Assembly (NCBI RefSeq): GCF_041690465.1
Contig: NZ_JAWLHG010000006.1
Span: 147,132-211,131, forward strand
Direction of reading: 5' to 3'
Origin: Falsiroseomonas sp041690465
GTDB lineage: Bacteria > Pseudomonadota > Alphaproteobacteria > Acetobacterales > Acetobacteraceae
DNA: 64,000 bases
The notes under the pieces were generated by a model. It saw only the letters and a program-made list of their open reading frames with translations, was not told the DNA's origin and made no database searches. Shown here piece after piece: positions 1 to 12,292 of the stretch; positions within the stretch are counted from its first letter, which is position 1; every line of letters begins with the position of its first letter. The translations under genes were made by a program, and so were the position numbers.

Positions 1-130
1 CCGGGATGTCATCGGCGTAGCGCGCCTCGCCGGTGCTGTGCCTGAGCGCGCTGTCGTGGCGCAGCGCGGCGCTAGGGCCACTCTTCCGTCCGCCCGGCTC
101 CGCCGGGACGCGCGGGAGCGGGCGGTCCAT
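1..130 (-). CDS. xdhB: Xanthine dehydrogenase molybdenum-binding subunit XdhB, N-terminal fragment
   Basis: Only the first 43 codons lie in the window; the gene runs off the left edge. Its ATG overlaps the last base of the xdhA stop (TGATG), so the two are translationally coupled. The visible peptide ends in a stretch reading HDSALRHSTGEARYADDIP, typical of the start of the large subunit that carries molybdopterin and oxidises hypoxanthine and xanthine. Together with XdhA it would form the cytoplasmic purine-catabolic enzyme. The family call rests on this short segment plus the xdhA neighbour. Confidence 0.8.
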   Translation of the reverse strand, partial: MDRPLPRVPAEPGGRKSGPSAALRHDSALRHSTGEARYADDIP

Positions 131-1539
131 CACACCACCTCCGCGAAGGCCGTCACCTCGTGGACCAGGTCGGGCCGCGTCGCGCGCAGATGCAGCCGCC
201 GCAGCAGGCCCTGCGCCACCGCCAGTCGGTAGCCCGCGCTGCCGCGCCAATCCGAGAGCGGCGCGACATCCTGCGTCAGCGCCTCGGCGGCAGCCGCGAT
301 GCTCGTCTCGTCGAAAGGCTTCCCGAGCAGCGCCGCCTCGGCCTGCGTCGCGCGGACCACCGTCGGCCCGACGCCGCCAAAGGCCAGCCGCGCCGCGCCG
401 ACCAGCCCCTCCTGCTCGCGCAGCAGCATCGCCGCGCCGACCGTCGCGATGTCCTGGTCGTGGCGCTTGCTGACCTTCTCGCAGGCGAAATGCGCCTCCG
501 CCGCCGGCCGCGGCAGGAAGACGGAGACGATCACCTCGTCCGCGGCCAGCGCGTTGGTCCGGTAGCCCGTGAGGAAGGCCTCCACCGGCATCTCCCGTGC
601 GCCGCGCGAAGAGGCGATCCGTACCACCGCACCCAGCGCCACGAGCGGCGGCAGCGCGTCGCCGATCGGCGAGGCGGTGCCGAGATTGCCACCGAGCGTC
701 CCCAACCCGCGGATCTGCCGCGAGCCGAGCCGCGCCAGCAGCGCGCCGAACGACGCAAAGCCGGGCTCCGCGCGCAAGAGGTCGAGCAGCCTGCCATAGG
801 GCACCGCCGCGCCGATCGTCAGCCCGGCTGGCGTCACCTGCATTGCGTGCAGCTCCGGCACGTTCAGCAGGCAGATCACCGCGGCAGGGATCTCGCGATG
901 ATCCGACACGCGCAGGCCGAGATCGGTGCCCCCGGCCAAAAGCCACGCATCGGGGTGCTCCGCGCGCAGCGCCAGCGCGTCGTCCAGCGTGGCCGGCAGG
1001 TGGAACACCTGGCCCGGCGCCTCGAAGCGTGCGGCGCCCGGCTGCGGCAGGTCGGGCGGCGAGGCACCGTCATCGGCAACCGATGAAAGGACCTCGACGA
1101 TCGGCCGGTAGCCGGTGCAGCGGCAGAGATTGCCGGCCAGCGCCTCATGCACCTCGCCGCCGTGGCGCGCGTGCGCCCAGCCGGACATGACGATGCCCGG
1201 CGTGCAGAAGCCGCATTGCGTGCCGTCGCTCTCGGCCATCGCCACCTGGATCGGGTGCGGCGCGCCGTCCGGACCGCGCAGCCCCTCCACGGTGCGGATG
1301 GCACGGCCGTGCAACTGGCCGAGCAAGGCCAGGCAGGCATTGATGGGCGTTCGCGCACCGTCGGCCCCTTCCAGCACCACGGTGCAGGCACCGCAATCGC
1401 CCTCGGCGCAGCCCTCCTTCGTGCCGGTGAGCCCGGCAGGCCCGCGCAACCAGTCGAGCAGCGGCGTGGTCGGCGAGGTTCCGCGCGGCAGCGTCTGCGG
1501 CCGCCCGTTCAGCGTAAAGGCGATGGAGGTCCCGACCAT
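130..1539 (-). CDS. xdhA: Xanthine dehydrogenase small subunit XdhA (2Fe-2S and FAD domains)
   Basis: This 469-residue protein carries the electron-transfer half of xanthine dehydrogenase. Residues 1-150 hold two [2Fe-2S] sites: C44, C49, C52 and C69 (CAEGDCGAC region), then C109, C112, C139 and C141 (QCGFCTPG and CRCTGY). Residues from about 175 form the FAD-binding domain with LAGGTDLGLRVSD and LGGNLGTASPIGDALPP. Electrons from the Mo subunit pass through these clusters to FAD and NAD. Length and domain order are normal for the split bacterial enzyme. The first gene of an xdhA-xdhB operon, it ends one base into the xdhB start. The ATG gives the usual short lead-in (MVGTSIAFTLNGRP) to the ferredoxin-like domain. 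Confidence 0.95.
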   Translation of the reverse strand: MVGTSIAFTLNGRPQTLPRGTSPTTPLLDWLRGPAGLTGTKEGCAEGDCGACTVVLEGADGARTPINACLALLGQLHGRAIRTVEGLRGPDGAPHPIQVAMAESDGTQCGFCTPGIVMSGWAHARHGGEVHEALAGNLCRCTGYRPIVEVLSSVADDGASPPDLPQPGAARFEAPGQVFHLPATLDDALALRAEHPDAWLLAGGTDLGLRVSDHREIPAAVICLLNVPELHAMQVTPAGLTIGAAVPYGRLLDLLRAEPGFASFGALLARLGSRQIRGLGTLGGNLGTASPIGDALPPLVALGAVVRIASSRGAREMPVEAFLTGYRTNALAADEVIVSVFLPRPAAEAHFACEKVSKRHDQDIATVGAAMLLREQEGLVGAARLAFGGVGPTVVRATQAEAALLGKPFDETSIAAAAEALTQDVAPLSDWRGSAGYRLAVAQGLLRRLHLRATRPDLVHEVTAFAEVV

Positions 1540-1616
1540 GTCGAGCAGTTAAGCAGACCCTGCGCCGCGGTCGAGGGCCGGTCGCAGGGCTGCAGCGGGA
1601 TCGCCGGCACCCCCGA

Positions 1617-1641
1617 GCCTCCCCCGCACCGCGGGGGAGGC
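1617..1641. repeat. GC-rich intergenic palindrome (hairpin)
   Basis: GCCTCCCCCGC and GCGGGGGAGGC form a perfect 11-bp stem with the loop ACC. It lies between the end of the RTX esterase gene and xdhA, both read leftward, so it may act as a 3' stabiliser or terminator for the esterase mRNA. There is no T tract. A close relative occurs between ugpB and ugpA, so this looks like a dispersed palindrome family. Confidence 0.7.
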
Positions 1642-1652
1642 GGAAGCGACGG

Positions 1653-3749
1653 TCAGGCGAAGACCATGTCGGTCGTCGCGATCGGCTGGCCGACGCCCTG
1701 GAGGAAGATCTCGTCGCCGCCGCCGAAATCGAGCTCCAGGCCCAGCATTCCCCAGCGGCTTTCCACGGCCTGGGTGACCTCGCCGGCGGTGATGCCCTCC
1801 AGCCAGATCGTCTCGATCCCAGGCTGGAAATCCACCACCCAGTCATAGCCGTCGCCACGGGCGAAGGCGAAGGTATCCACCCCTGCGCCGCCGGTCAGCC
1901 CGTCATGGTCCCGGCCGCCGCGCAGCACGTCGTCGCCATCCAGCCCCTGCAGATCGTCGGAGCCGTCGCCGCCGAGCAGCAGCTCGGCGCCCGCGCCGCC
2001 CTTCAGCCAGTCATCGCCCGCGGTGCCGGTGACTGTCGAAGCGGTCGCCGGAAGGGAGGGGCCGACCGGCGCCGGTGCCGGGCTGGTCCCGGCGAAGCTG
2101 CCCTTCAGGCCGAGCTGCGCCGGCGTCGCCATGCCGAGGCCCTCCAGGAACAGGGTCTCGCCGCCCGGTAGTCGCAACTCCAGTCCGGACTCGCCGCCGA
2201 GGGTCTTCACCGTCGCGACGACCTGCGCGGTGGTCACGCCGACCAGATGCACGCGGTCGGTGTTGATGTTGAAGTCGCTGACCAGGTCGGCGCCGTCGCC
2301 GCTGCCGAAGACCACACGGTCTATGCCGTCGCCGGTCGCGATGCGATCGTTGCCCTGGCCGCCGCGCAGCGCATCGTTGCCTGCGCCGCCCAGCAGCACA
2401 TCGGCCCCGCCGCCGCCGACCAGCGTGTCGAACCCGTCGCCGCCAGAGAGGATGTCGGGCCGGTTGAGGCCCTGCAGCAGGTCGTTGCCCGGGCCGCCGT
2501 CGAGCGTGTCCGCGCCGACATTCCCGCGCAGCGTGTCGCTGGACGCAGTACCTTCCCGCGAAATGCCGCCGGTCTGCGGCGGTAGCGCTGGCGAGGGTGC
2601 CGGCGCGGGCGCCTTGACCGGCTCGGCCGGTGCGGTGCTGGTGCCGACCCTGAGGCCGGTCGCCGCCACCCAGATCGGCAGGCCCGCATCGTCGTACACG
2701 GCGTTGCCGCGCCCGCTGCCATCGGCGCCGGCCAGCCGGCCATAGCCATAGCCGTAATGCAGCACGCCGTCCGCTGCGACCTCGCCGGAGAAGGTGACCA
2801 GCAGCGTGTCGGCATCGACGATCGAGACCGCCCGGCCGGTCACCTGGCCGTCGCCGGACAACACCGACCAGCCGACGCCGTTCGCGGCATCCGCATCCAG
2901 CGCCTGGAAGCCGCCCGCCGCATCATGTGCCACGTCGATGCGCAGCTGGTTGCTGCCGACCAACTCGGCGCGGATCACCTGCGGCCCGGCATCGGCGATG
3001 TTGCCGCCCGCCGCGGCGACCGGCGAGCCGGGCCTAGCGTATTGCGCGAACTCCTCGGCGATGGCACGGGCGGCGCGCAGCACCGTCTGCAACCCGTCCT
3101 CGGCATCCATGTGCGGGCCGCCGTAATCGCGGGTGGCGCCATTGCCGTCCATGTCGTCGTTGTCGATGTCGACATCGAGCGCACGGGCGGCGATCGCGGC
3201 GTTGAACCCGGCCTCCGCGGCAAGCTGCTCCATCCCCTGCCGGATCGCATTGTGTCCCGATGTCGTGCCCCAATAGGGCATCGCCGAGACGAACAGATAA
3301 GGCGTGGTCTCCGCACCCTGGCCGAGGGCGGCACGGACCTGCTGCGCATCGAAGCGAACCGCCGAAACCCATTGCTCCGCCGTCAGGGCAGCGTTCGTGC
3401 TGTCGTACTCGCTGTGCATCCAGAGCGTGGCGGTCGGGTCGTCCTTCTGCGCGGCAGGGAGCCCATTGACCCTGTTGAGCAGCGCCTGCTCGTGCGCGCC
3501 GTTGCTCCAGCCCTGCCGCCAGTCGCCGTCCCGCGCCTGCAGCCAGTCGCCGATCAGTGCGGTGCCGCCGACCGCTGTGCTGCTGTTTGCATCATAGCGG
3601 TCATAGACCAGCGAGACGGTTTCGTTGACACCGTCGAACCCGAGTAGCCGCTGCACCTCGCTCTGCAGCGCGGCATGGCCAGCCCACCCCCCGCTCTCCA
3701 TCATCAGGATCGCATTGGACTGGCCGCGCACGAGGACGTTGAGGTTCAT
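1653..3749 (-). CDS. Secreted SGNH-like esterase with C-terminal RTX calcium-binding repeats
   Basis: This 698-residue protein has no N-terminal signal peptide. Residues 1-240 look like an SGNH/sialate-esterase-type hydrolase: the GQSN block puts a candidate nucleophile at S11, and RDYGGPHMD offers D208 and H213 for the Asp-His pair. Residues 250-375 are a beta-rich spacer. A Pro/Ala linker is followed by glycine-rich RTX nonapeptides of the GGxGxDxLx type at about 405-480 and again at 575-640. RTX repeats and the lack of a signal peptide point to type I secretion, with folding on extracellular calcium, but no type I exporter is nearby. The ATG is preceded by AGGGAG. The substrate (perhaps an acetylated polysaccharide) cannot be read from the sequence. 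Confidence 0.8.
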   Translation of the reverse strand: MNLNVLVRGQSNAILMMESGGWAGHAALQSEVQRLLGFDGVNETVSLVYDRYDANSSTAVGGTALIGDWLQARDGDWRQGWSNGAHEQALLNRVNGLPAAQKDDPTATLWMHSEYDSTNAALTAEQWVSAVRFDAQQVRAALGQGAETTPYLFVSAMPYWGTTSGHNAIRQGMEQLAAEAGFNAAIAARALDVDIDNDDMDGNGATRDYGGPHMDAEDGLQTVLRAARAIAEEFAQYARPGSPVAAAGGNIADAGPQVIRAELVGSNQLRIDVAHDAAGGFQALDADAANGVGWSVLSGDGQVTGRAVSIVDADTLLVTFSGEVAADGVLHYGYGYGRLAGADGSGRGNAVYDDAGLPIWVAATGLRVGTSTAPAEPVKAPAPAPSPALPPQTGGISREGTASSDTLRGNVGADTLDGGPGNDLLQGLNRPDILSGGDGFDTLVGGGGADVLLGGAGNDALRGGQGNDRIATGDGIDRVVFGSGDGADLVSDFNINTDRVHLVGVTTAQVVATVKTLGGESGLELRLPGGETLFLEGLGMATPAQLGLKGSFAGTSPAPAPVGPSLPATASTVTGTAGDDWLKGGAGAELLLGGDGSDDLQGLDGDDVLRGGRDHDGLTGGAGVDTFAFARGDGYDWVVDFQPGIETIWLEGITAGEVTQAVESRWGMLGLELDFGGGDEIFLQGVGQPIATTDMVFA

Positions 3750-3861
3750 TCGGGGCTCCCTGGCGTGAGGTCAGGGACGCCGCACCGGCGGCGCCGCCGA
3801 CTCGTCGCTCACGGGAGCGAGAGCCAGCAGTTATTCCGTCTAAGTGTATACATTACTCCCG

Positions 3862-7161
<3,300 letters not shown>

Positions 7162-7331
7162 CCGCTCGTCTCTCCGTTCGTTGCGCTGTCTCTGGTAGCC
7201 GCTGGCGGCCAGCGGGCCTCCCCCGCCGCCGGTCACGGGTGCGGGAGCATGGTGCGCCGCGCCGCCTGGCGCCGGCTTGACCCGCCTCGGGGCTGCAAGC
7301 AGCCTCGCGGAACGACACCACCGGACCCAGC
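7162..7331. promoter_or_regulatory. Divergent intergenic region between treS-mak and a glycosyltransferase
   Basis: These 170 bases separate two divergent genes and must hold their promoters unless transcription enters from elsewhere. I can see no convincing sigma-70 boxes or operator in this GC-rich stretch. It contains only a GGAGAG ribosome site for the leftward gene. Confidence 0.4.
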
Positions 7332-8609
7332 ATGCCCGATTTCCAGCCTCGACGCCCGCTGCGCGCGCTGTTCGTGCACCAGAACTTCCCGGGCCAGTAT
7401 GCCCATCTGGCGCCGGCGCTGGCCGCGCGCACCGGTGTGCAGGTCTGGGGCGTTGGCGAGAAGCCTGGCTATGCCGCACCGGGCGTGCGCTACGTCTCCT
7501 ATGGCCCGCCGCGCGGCGCGGGCGAGCAGACGCATCGCTACATCCGCCCCCTGGAAGGCGCAGTGCGGCGTGGCCAGCAACTTGCCAACCGCCTGGTCCA
7601 GCTGCGCGACCAGGAAGGGCTGAAGCCCGACATCATCGTCTGCCACCCCGGCTGGGGCGAAGGGCTGTTCCTCAAGGATGTCTTCCCACGCGCCCGAACC
7701 CTCTACTACTGGGAATTCTACTACAACGCCTTCGGCCAGGACCTGGGTTTCGACCCGGCGCAGGGGGTTTCGCTCGACGATGCGGCGCGGGTGCGCGTGC
7801 TGAACGCGACGCAGCTGATCTCGCTGCAGGCGGCCGATTGGGGCGTCAGCCCGACCCGCTGGCAATGGAGCCGCTACCCGGACTGGGCGCGCCGGCGCAT
7901 GACCTGCCTGCACGAAGGCGTGGACACCGTGCGCTGCGCCCCGCGAGAGGGCGCGGTGTTCCGCACGCCGGAGGGCCGGGAGTTCCGCAGGGGCGATCCG
8001 GTGATCTCCTACGTCGCCCGCAATCTGGAGCCCTATCGCGGCTTCCCCTCCTTCATGCAGGCGCTGGCCATCATGCAGAAGGAACGGCGGGACCTGCACG
8101 CGGTGGTGGTCGGTGGCGACGAGGTCTCCTATGGCCGCAAGCCGGAGGGCGCGGCAAGCTGGAAGGAAAGGATCCTGGCCGAGATGGAGGGCCGGCTCGA
8201 CCTCTCCCGCATCCACTTCACCGGCCGCGTACCGCATGACGCGCTGCATCAGCTGTTCCGCGTCACCGCCGCGCATGTCTATCTCACCTACCCCTTCGTG
8301 CTGTCCTGGTCGATGCTGGAGAGCATGGCCTGCGGCGCGGTGGTGGTCGGCTCCGACACGCCGCCGGTGGCCGAGGCCATCACCCATGGCGAGAACGGCC
8401 TGCTGGTGCCCTTCTTCGAGCCGGAGGCGATCGCCCGCAGCGTGCTCGGCGTGCTCGCCGACCCGGCGGGCCACGCGCCGCTCGCCGCTGCCGCGCGTCG
8501 CAGCATCGTGGACCGTTACGATTTGCGCAGCGTCTGCCTGCCGCGGCAACTCGAGCTGGTGGAGCGGCTGGCCGCGGGGCTCGATCCGGAGCCGGAAGCA
8601 GAGACGTGA
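7332..8609 (+). CDS. GT4-family glycosyltransferase
   Basis: This 425-residue cytoplasmic GT-B fold enzyme would transfer a sugar from a nucleotide donor. The N-terminus LRALFVHQNFPGQYAHL is the typical acceptor-domain strand of a glycosyltransferase group 1 protein. The donor domain carries ISYVARNLEPYRGF and the late E-x7-E type segment LESMACGAVVVGSDTPPVAEAI at about residues 332-355. Placed just upstream of the rml genes, it could use dTDP-rhamnose or another sugar in polysaccharide assembly, but donor and acceptor are not readable from sequence. The start follows a long GC-rich leader; the N-terminal strand fixes the position. Confidence 0.85.
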   Translation: MPDFQPRRPLRALFVHQNFPGQYAHLAPALAARTGVQVWGVGEKPGYAAPGVRYVSYGPPRGAGEQTHRYIRPLEGAVRRGQQLANRLVQLRDQEGLKPDIIVCHPGWGEGLFLKDVFPRARTLYYWEFYYNAFGQDLGFDPAQGVSLDDAARVRVLNATQLISLQAADWGVSPTRWQWSRYPDWARRRMTCLHEGVDTVRCAPREGAVFRTPEGREFRRGDPVISYVARNLEPYRGFPSFMQALAIMQKERRDLHAVVVGGDEVSYGRKPEGAASWKERILAEMEGRLDLSRIHFTGRVPHDALHQLFRVTAAHVYLTYPFVLSWSMLESMACGAVVVGSDTPPVAEAITHGENGLLVPFFEPEAIARSVLGVLADPAGHAPLAAAARRSIVDRYDLRSVCLPRQLELVERLAAGLDPEPEAET

Positions 8610-8686
8610 TGCCGGCACGGCGCTTCCGGTCGATACAACCATCGGTTATTGAGGCGCCATTAACCAGATCGCGAGGGACATTGCCG

Positions 8687-9295
8687 ATGCCGGACGAGAA
8701 GACCGGGCCGTCCAGCTCGCCGGAGGCCGCCCGCGCCGGCAACTTCGAGGCGCGGCCGCTGGCCATTCCGGGCCCGCTGCTGATCGCGGCGCGTCGCTTC
8801 GGCGACGCCCGCGGCGTCTTCGCCGAGACCTACAGCCGGCGCGACTTTGCCGCCCTCGGCATCGCCGAGGAGTTCGTGCAGGACAACCATTCCGTGTCCA
8901 CCTCCATCGGCACGCTGCGCGGCCTGCATTTCCAGCTGCCGCCACGGGCGCAGGCCAAGCTGGTGCGCGTGCTGCGCGGACGGGTGCTGGACGTGGCGGT
9001 GGACCTCCGCCCCGGCTCGCCGACCCATGGCCGCCATATCGCCGCCGAACTCTCGGCCGAGAATGGCCTGATGCTCTATGTTCCCGTCGGCTTCGCGCAT
9101 GGCTTCGTGACGCGCGAGGCGAATACCGAGGTGGCCTACAAGGTCACCGACACCTACGCGCCGGACTGCGACCGCGGGCTTGCCTGGGACGACCCGGCGC
9201 TCGGCATCGCATGGGGCGTGGCGCCCGATGCGGCGATCCTCTCGGACAAGGACCGTCGCTGGCCGCGCCTGGCCGAACTCGGGGCGGTGTTCTGA
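8687..9295 (+). CDS. rfbC: dTDP-4-dehydrorhamnose 3,5-epimerase RmlC
   Basis: This 202-residue cupin epimerises dTDP-4-keto-6-deoxyglucose at C3 and C5, the third step of dTDP-L-rhamnose synthesis. Family marks are DARGVFAETYSRRDFA, VQDNHSVS, GLHFQLPP (catalytic His region), KLVRVLRGRVLDVAVDLR and VPVGFAHGF. An upstream ATG at 8606 exists, but the start at 8687 has a GAGGGA site 8 bases away and a length nearer the family's 185 or so residues. It is followed by rmlD with a TGATG overlap. No rmlB is present in the window, so it must lie elsewhere. Confidence 0.93.
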   Translation: MPDEKTGPSSSPEAARAGNFEARPLAIPGPLLIAARRFGDARGVFAETYSRRDFAALGIAEEFVQDNHSVSTSIGTLRGLHFQLPPRAQAKLVRVLRGRVLDVAVDLRPGSPTHGRHIAAELSAENGLMLYVPVGFAHGFVTREANTEVAYKVTDTYAPDCDRGLAWDDPALGIAWGVAPDAAILSDKDRRWPRLAELGAVF

Positions 9296-10197
9296 TGCGG
9301 ATCCTCGTCGCCGGGCGCGAAGGCCAGGTGGCGCGCGCGCTGCTCGCCCGGCTGGCGCCCGAGGGGCATGAGCTCACCGCGCTCGAACCGCCGGAACTCG
9401 ACCTCACCAGCCGGGAGAGCATCGCCGCGGCGATGACGGCGGCCTCGCCCGACCTGGTGGTGAACGCCGCCGCCTACACCGCCGTGGACCGGGCCGAGGA
9501 CCAGCCCGAGCTGGCACAGGCGGTGAACGCCACCGGCGCCGGCTGGCTGGCCGAGGCGGCCGCGGCGCGCGGCGCGCCCTTCGTGCATTTCTCCACCGAC
9601 TACGTCTTCGACGGGCTGAAGGGCGCGCCCTATGTCGAAGGCGATGCGGTGAACCCGCTCGGCGCCTATGGCGCCACCAAGGAGGCAGGCGAGCGCGCCG
9701 TGCTCGCCGCCAATCCGCGCAGCGTGGTGATCCGCACCGCCTGGGTGTGCAGCGCGGACGGCGCCAACTTCCTCAAGACCATGCTGCGCCTGGCGCAGGA
9801 GCGCGAGGAGCTGCGCATCGTCGCCGACCAGCGCGGCGCCCCCACCTTCGCCGCCGACCTCGCCGAGGCCGTCGCGCGCATGGCGCCGCGCCTGCTGGCC
9901 GCACCCGCCGGGGACGAGGCCTTCGGCCTGTTCCACCTGACCGGCGCGCCGCACACCACCTGGCACGGCTTCACCGCAGAGATCCTCGACCAGGCCGCGC
10001 GCCGCGGCCATCCGCGCCCCCGGCTGGTGCCGATCACCACCGCCGAGTATCCGACGAAGGCGCGGCGACCGGCGGATGGGCGGTTGAACTGCACAAAGAT
10101 CGGCCGCGTGCATGGGATCGCGCCGGCCGACTGGCGCGCCTCGCTGGCGCGCTGCCTAGACGTCCTGGTCGGCCCGGTGAAGGAGACGAACACATGA
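9295..10197 (+). CDS. rfbD: dTDP-4-dehydrorhamnose reductase RmlD
   Basis: This 300-residue short-chain reductase carries out the final NAD(P)H-dependent reduction to dTDP-L-rhamnose. It has the nucleotide-binding GREGQVARALL, the VNAAAYTAVDRAEDQPE segment, STDYVFDG and the catalytic YxxxK in GAYGATKEAGE. The ATG overlaps the rmlC stop by one base, and the gene ends in an ATGA overlap with rmlA. The tight overlaps indicate a single translationally coupled operon. Confidence 0.95.
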   Translation: MRILVAGREGQVARALLARLAPEGHELTALEPPELDLTSRESIAAAMTAASPDLVVNAAAYTAVDRAEDQPELAQAVNATGAGWLAEAAAARGAPFVHFSTDYVFDGLKGAPYVEGDAVNPLGAYGATKEAGERAVLAANPRSVVIRTAWVCSADGANFLKTMLRLAQEREELRIVADQRGAPTFAADLAEAVARMAPRLLAAPAGDEAFGLFHLTGAPHTTWHGFTAEILDQAARRGHPRPRLVPITTAEYPTKARRPADGRLNCTKIGRVHGIAPADWRASLARCLDVLVGPVKETNT

Positions 10198-11069
10198 AGG
10201 GCATCGTCCTCGCGGGCGGCGCGGGCACCCGGCTGCATCCGGCCACACTCGCCGTCTCCAAGCAGCTGCTGCCGGTCTACGACAAGCCGATGGTGTACTA
10301 TCCGCTTTCGGTGCTGATGCTGGCAGGCATCCGCGAGATCATGCTGATCTCGACGCCGCACGACCTGCCGCTGTTCCAGCGCCTGCTCGGCGATGGCGCG
10401 GCCTGGGGCATCCGCATCGAGTATTGCGTGCAGGAGAAGCCGGACGGCATCGCCCGCGCGCTGATCCTGGCGGAGGAGTTCCTCGCCGGCGCGCCCTCCG
10501 CCCTCGTGCTCGGCGACAATCTGTTCCACGGCCACGATTTGCAGGAGCGGCTTGCGGAAGCGAAGGGCGCCACGGCGACCGGCGCCACCGTCTTCGCCTA
10601 TCGCGTCGCCGACCCCGAGCGCTACGGCGTGGTGGAGTTCGACGCCGCCGGCCGTGCGCTCACCATCGAGGAGAAGCCGAGGCAGCCGCGCTCCGATTGG
10701 GCGGTGACGGGTCTCTACTTCTACGACCAGCGCGCCCCGGCCCTGGCCCGTGCGCTGAAGCCCTCTGCGCGCGGCGAGCTGGAGATCACCGATCTCAACC
10801 GCGTGTACTTGAGCGAGGGCACGCTGCGCGTCACGCAGATCGGCCGCGGTTATGCCTGGCTCGACACCGGCACGCATGACAGCCTGCTGGAAGCCGGCGA
10901 GTTCATCCGCGTGATCGAGAAGCGCACCGGCCAGAAGGTCGCCTCGCCGGAGGAGATCGCCTGGCGCATGGGCTTCGTGGATGCCGAGCAGCTGCGCGCG
11001 CTGGCCAGGCCGCTGCGCAACAGCGGCTATGGCACGTACCTCGAAAGCCTGCTGGCGCGCGAAAGCTGA
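10194..11069 (+). CDS. rfbA: Glucose-1-phosphate thymidylyltransferase RmlA
   Basis: This 291-residue nucleotidyltransferase makes dTDP-glucose from dTTP and glucose-1-phosphate and commits sugar to rhamnose. The N-terminus has the GGAGTRLHP signature followed by SKQLLPVYDKPMVYYPLSVLMLAGI; LGDNLFHG and the LDTGTHDSLLEAGEFI region are also typical. The start lies inside the rmlD stop (ATGA). Length is normal for the short RmlA class. Confidence 0.96.
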   Translation: MKGIVLAGGAGTRLHPATLAVSKQLLPVYDKPMVYYPLSVLMLAGIREIMLISTPHDLPLFQRLLGDGAAWGIRIEYCVQEKPDGIARALILAEEFLAGAPSALVLGDNLFHGHDLQERLAEAKGATATGATVFAYRVADPERYGVVEFDAAGRALTIEEKPRQPRSDWAVTGLYFYDQRAPALARALKPSARGELEITDLNRVYLSEGTLRVTQIGRGYAWLDTGTHDSLLEAGEFIRVIEKRTGQKVASPEEIAWRMGFVDAEQLRALARPLRNSGYGTYLESLLARES

Positions 11070-11075
11070 CGACGT

Positions 11076-12278
11076 ATGGATCAGCGCATTGCCATCGTCG
11101 GCGCCGGTCCAGTGGGGCTGGTGCTGGCGCTGCGCCTCGCGATGCTCGGCCTGCCGAGCCTCGTGCTGGAGGCCGAGGCCGACATCTCGGAGGCGTTGCG
11201 CGCCTCCACCTTCCACCCGCCAAGCCTCGACATGCTGGACGAACTCGGCGTGGCGGAGGCGCTGATCGCGCAGGGGCTGGTGACGCCGACCTGGCAGGTG
11301 CGCCGGCACGAGGATGGCGCCCGCGCCGTCTTCGACCTCGGCGTGCTGAAGGACGACACCGCGCATCCCTACCGGCTGCAAGCGGAGCAGTGGAAGCTCT
11401 CCCGCCTGCTGCTGGCGAAGCTGCGCGCCGAGCATGCGGATGCCGTCGATCTCCGCTTCGGCTGCCGCGTCGAGCAGGTGGCGCAGGATGCCGATGGCGT
11501 GACGCTGTCCGGCACCGGCTTCGACCCGCTGCGCGTGCCCTATGCGGTCGGCTGCGACGGGGCGCGGAGCGAGGTGCGGCGCGCCATGGGCCTGGATTTC
11601 CCGGGCGACACCTATCCCGAGACCACCATCCTCGCCACCACCCCCTTCGACTTCGCCGCGGTGTTCGAGGGGCTGTCCAACGTGAACTACATCTGGACGC
11701 AGCACCCGGCCTTCAGCGGCACCTTCTCGCTGCTGCGCGTGCCCGGCAGGTGGCGCGCCAGCCTCTACCCCGCGCCGGGCGAAACGGTGGAGGACGCGCT
11801 GCGCCCCGAGGCGATCGAGCGCAAGCTGCAGGCGATCCACCCCAAGGGCACGCCCTATGACGTGCCGGACCTGCGCCCGTATCGCGTCCACCAGCGCATC
11901 GTGGAGAGCTACCGCAGCGGGCGCCTGATGCTGGCGGGCGATGCGGCGCATCTCAACAGCCCCTCCGGCGGGATGGGCATGAATGGCGGCATCCACGACG
12001 CGATGGAGCTTGCCGCCACCCTCGCCCCCGTCTGGCGCAACGAGGCGGACGAGTCGCTGCTCGACCGCTACACCCGCCGCCGGCGCCCGGTGGCGGAGCG
12101 CGAGATCATTGCCCAGGCCGACCGCAACCGCGCCCGCATGCGCGAGACCGACCCGGCTAGGCGCGCCGAGATGCTAACGGAGCTTCAGCGCACCGCCGGC
12201 GACCCGGTGCGGGCGCGGGAGCACCTTCTGCGCTCCTCGATGATCAGCGGCCTGCGGGCGGCGGCGACAGTCGCGTAA
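11076..12278 (+). CDS. FAD-dependent aromatic-ring-hydroxylase-like monooxygenase
   Basis: This 400-residue class A flavoprotein monooxygenase has the three classic FAD sites: IVGAGPVGLVLALRLAMLG at residues 6-24, the DG motif in VGCDGARSEVRRAMG, and the GD motif in RLMLAGDAAHLNSPSGGMGMNGGIHDA near residue 290. Such enzymes hydroxylate aromatic or related substrates with NAD(P)H and O2. It starts six bases after rmlA and seems co-transcribed, yet no link to rhamnose is known to me. The ribosome site is weak, so coupling with rmlA may drive translation. The substrate is unknown. Confidence 0.82.
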   Translation: MDQRIAIVGAGPVGLVLALRLAMLGLPSLVLEAEADISEALRASTFHPPSLDMLDELGVAEALIAQGLVTPTWQVRRHEDGARAVFDLGVLKDDTAHPYRLQAEQWKLSRLLLAKLRAEHADAVDLRFGCRVEQVAQDADGVTLSGTGFDPLRVPYAVGCDGARSEVRRAMGLDFPGDTYPETTILATTPFDFAAVFEGLSNVNYIWTQHPAFSGTFSLLRVPGRWRASLYPAPGETVEDALRPEAIERKLQAIHPKGTPYDVPDLRPYRVHQRIVESYRSGRLMLAGDAAHLNSPSGGMGMNGGIHDAMELAATLAPVWRNEADESLLDRYTRRRRPVAEREIIAQADRNRARMRETDPARRAEMLTELQRTAGDPVRAREHLLRSSMISGLRAAATVA

Positions 12279-12292
12279 AGCCCTTCATCGGT

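Noticed and set aside
1617..1641. Intrinsic (rho-independent) terminator
   Set aside because: No T tract follows the stem on either strand; the same holds for the hairpins at 13729, 14720 and 20790.
3845..3852. TGTATACA palindrome upstream of the RTX esterase
   Set aside because: An 8-bp palindrome alone is weak evidence, and no second copy or known operator match was found.
9666..11996. A 776-codon open frame on the minus strand
   Set aside because: It is antisense to rmlD, rmlA and the monooxygenase, which are all well-supported genes.
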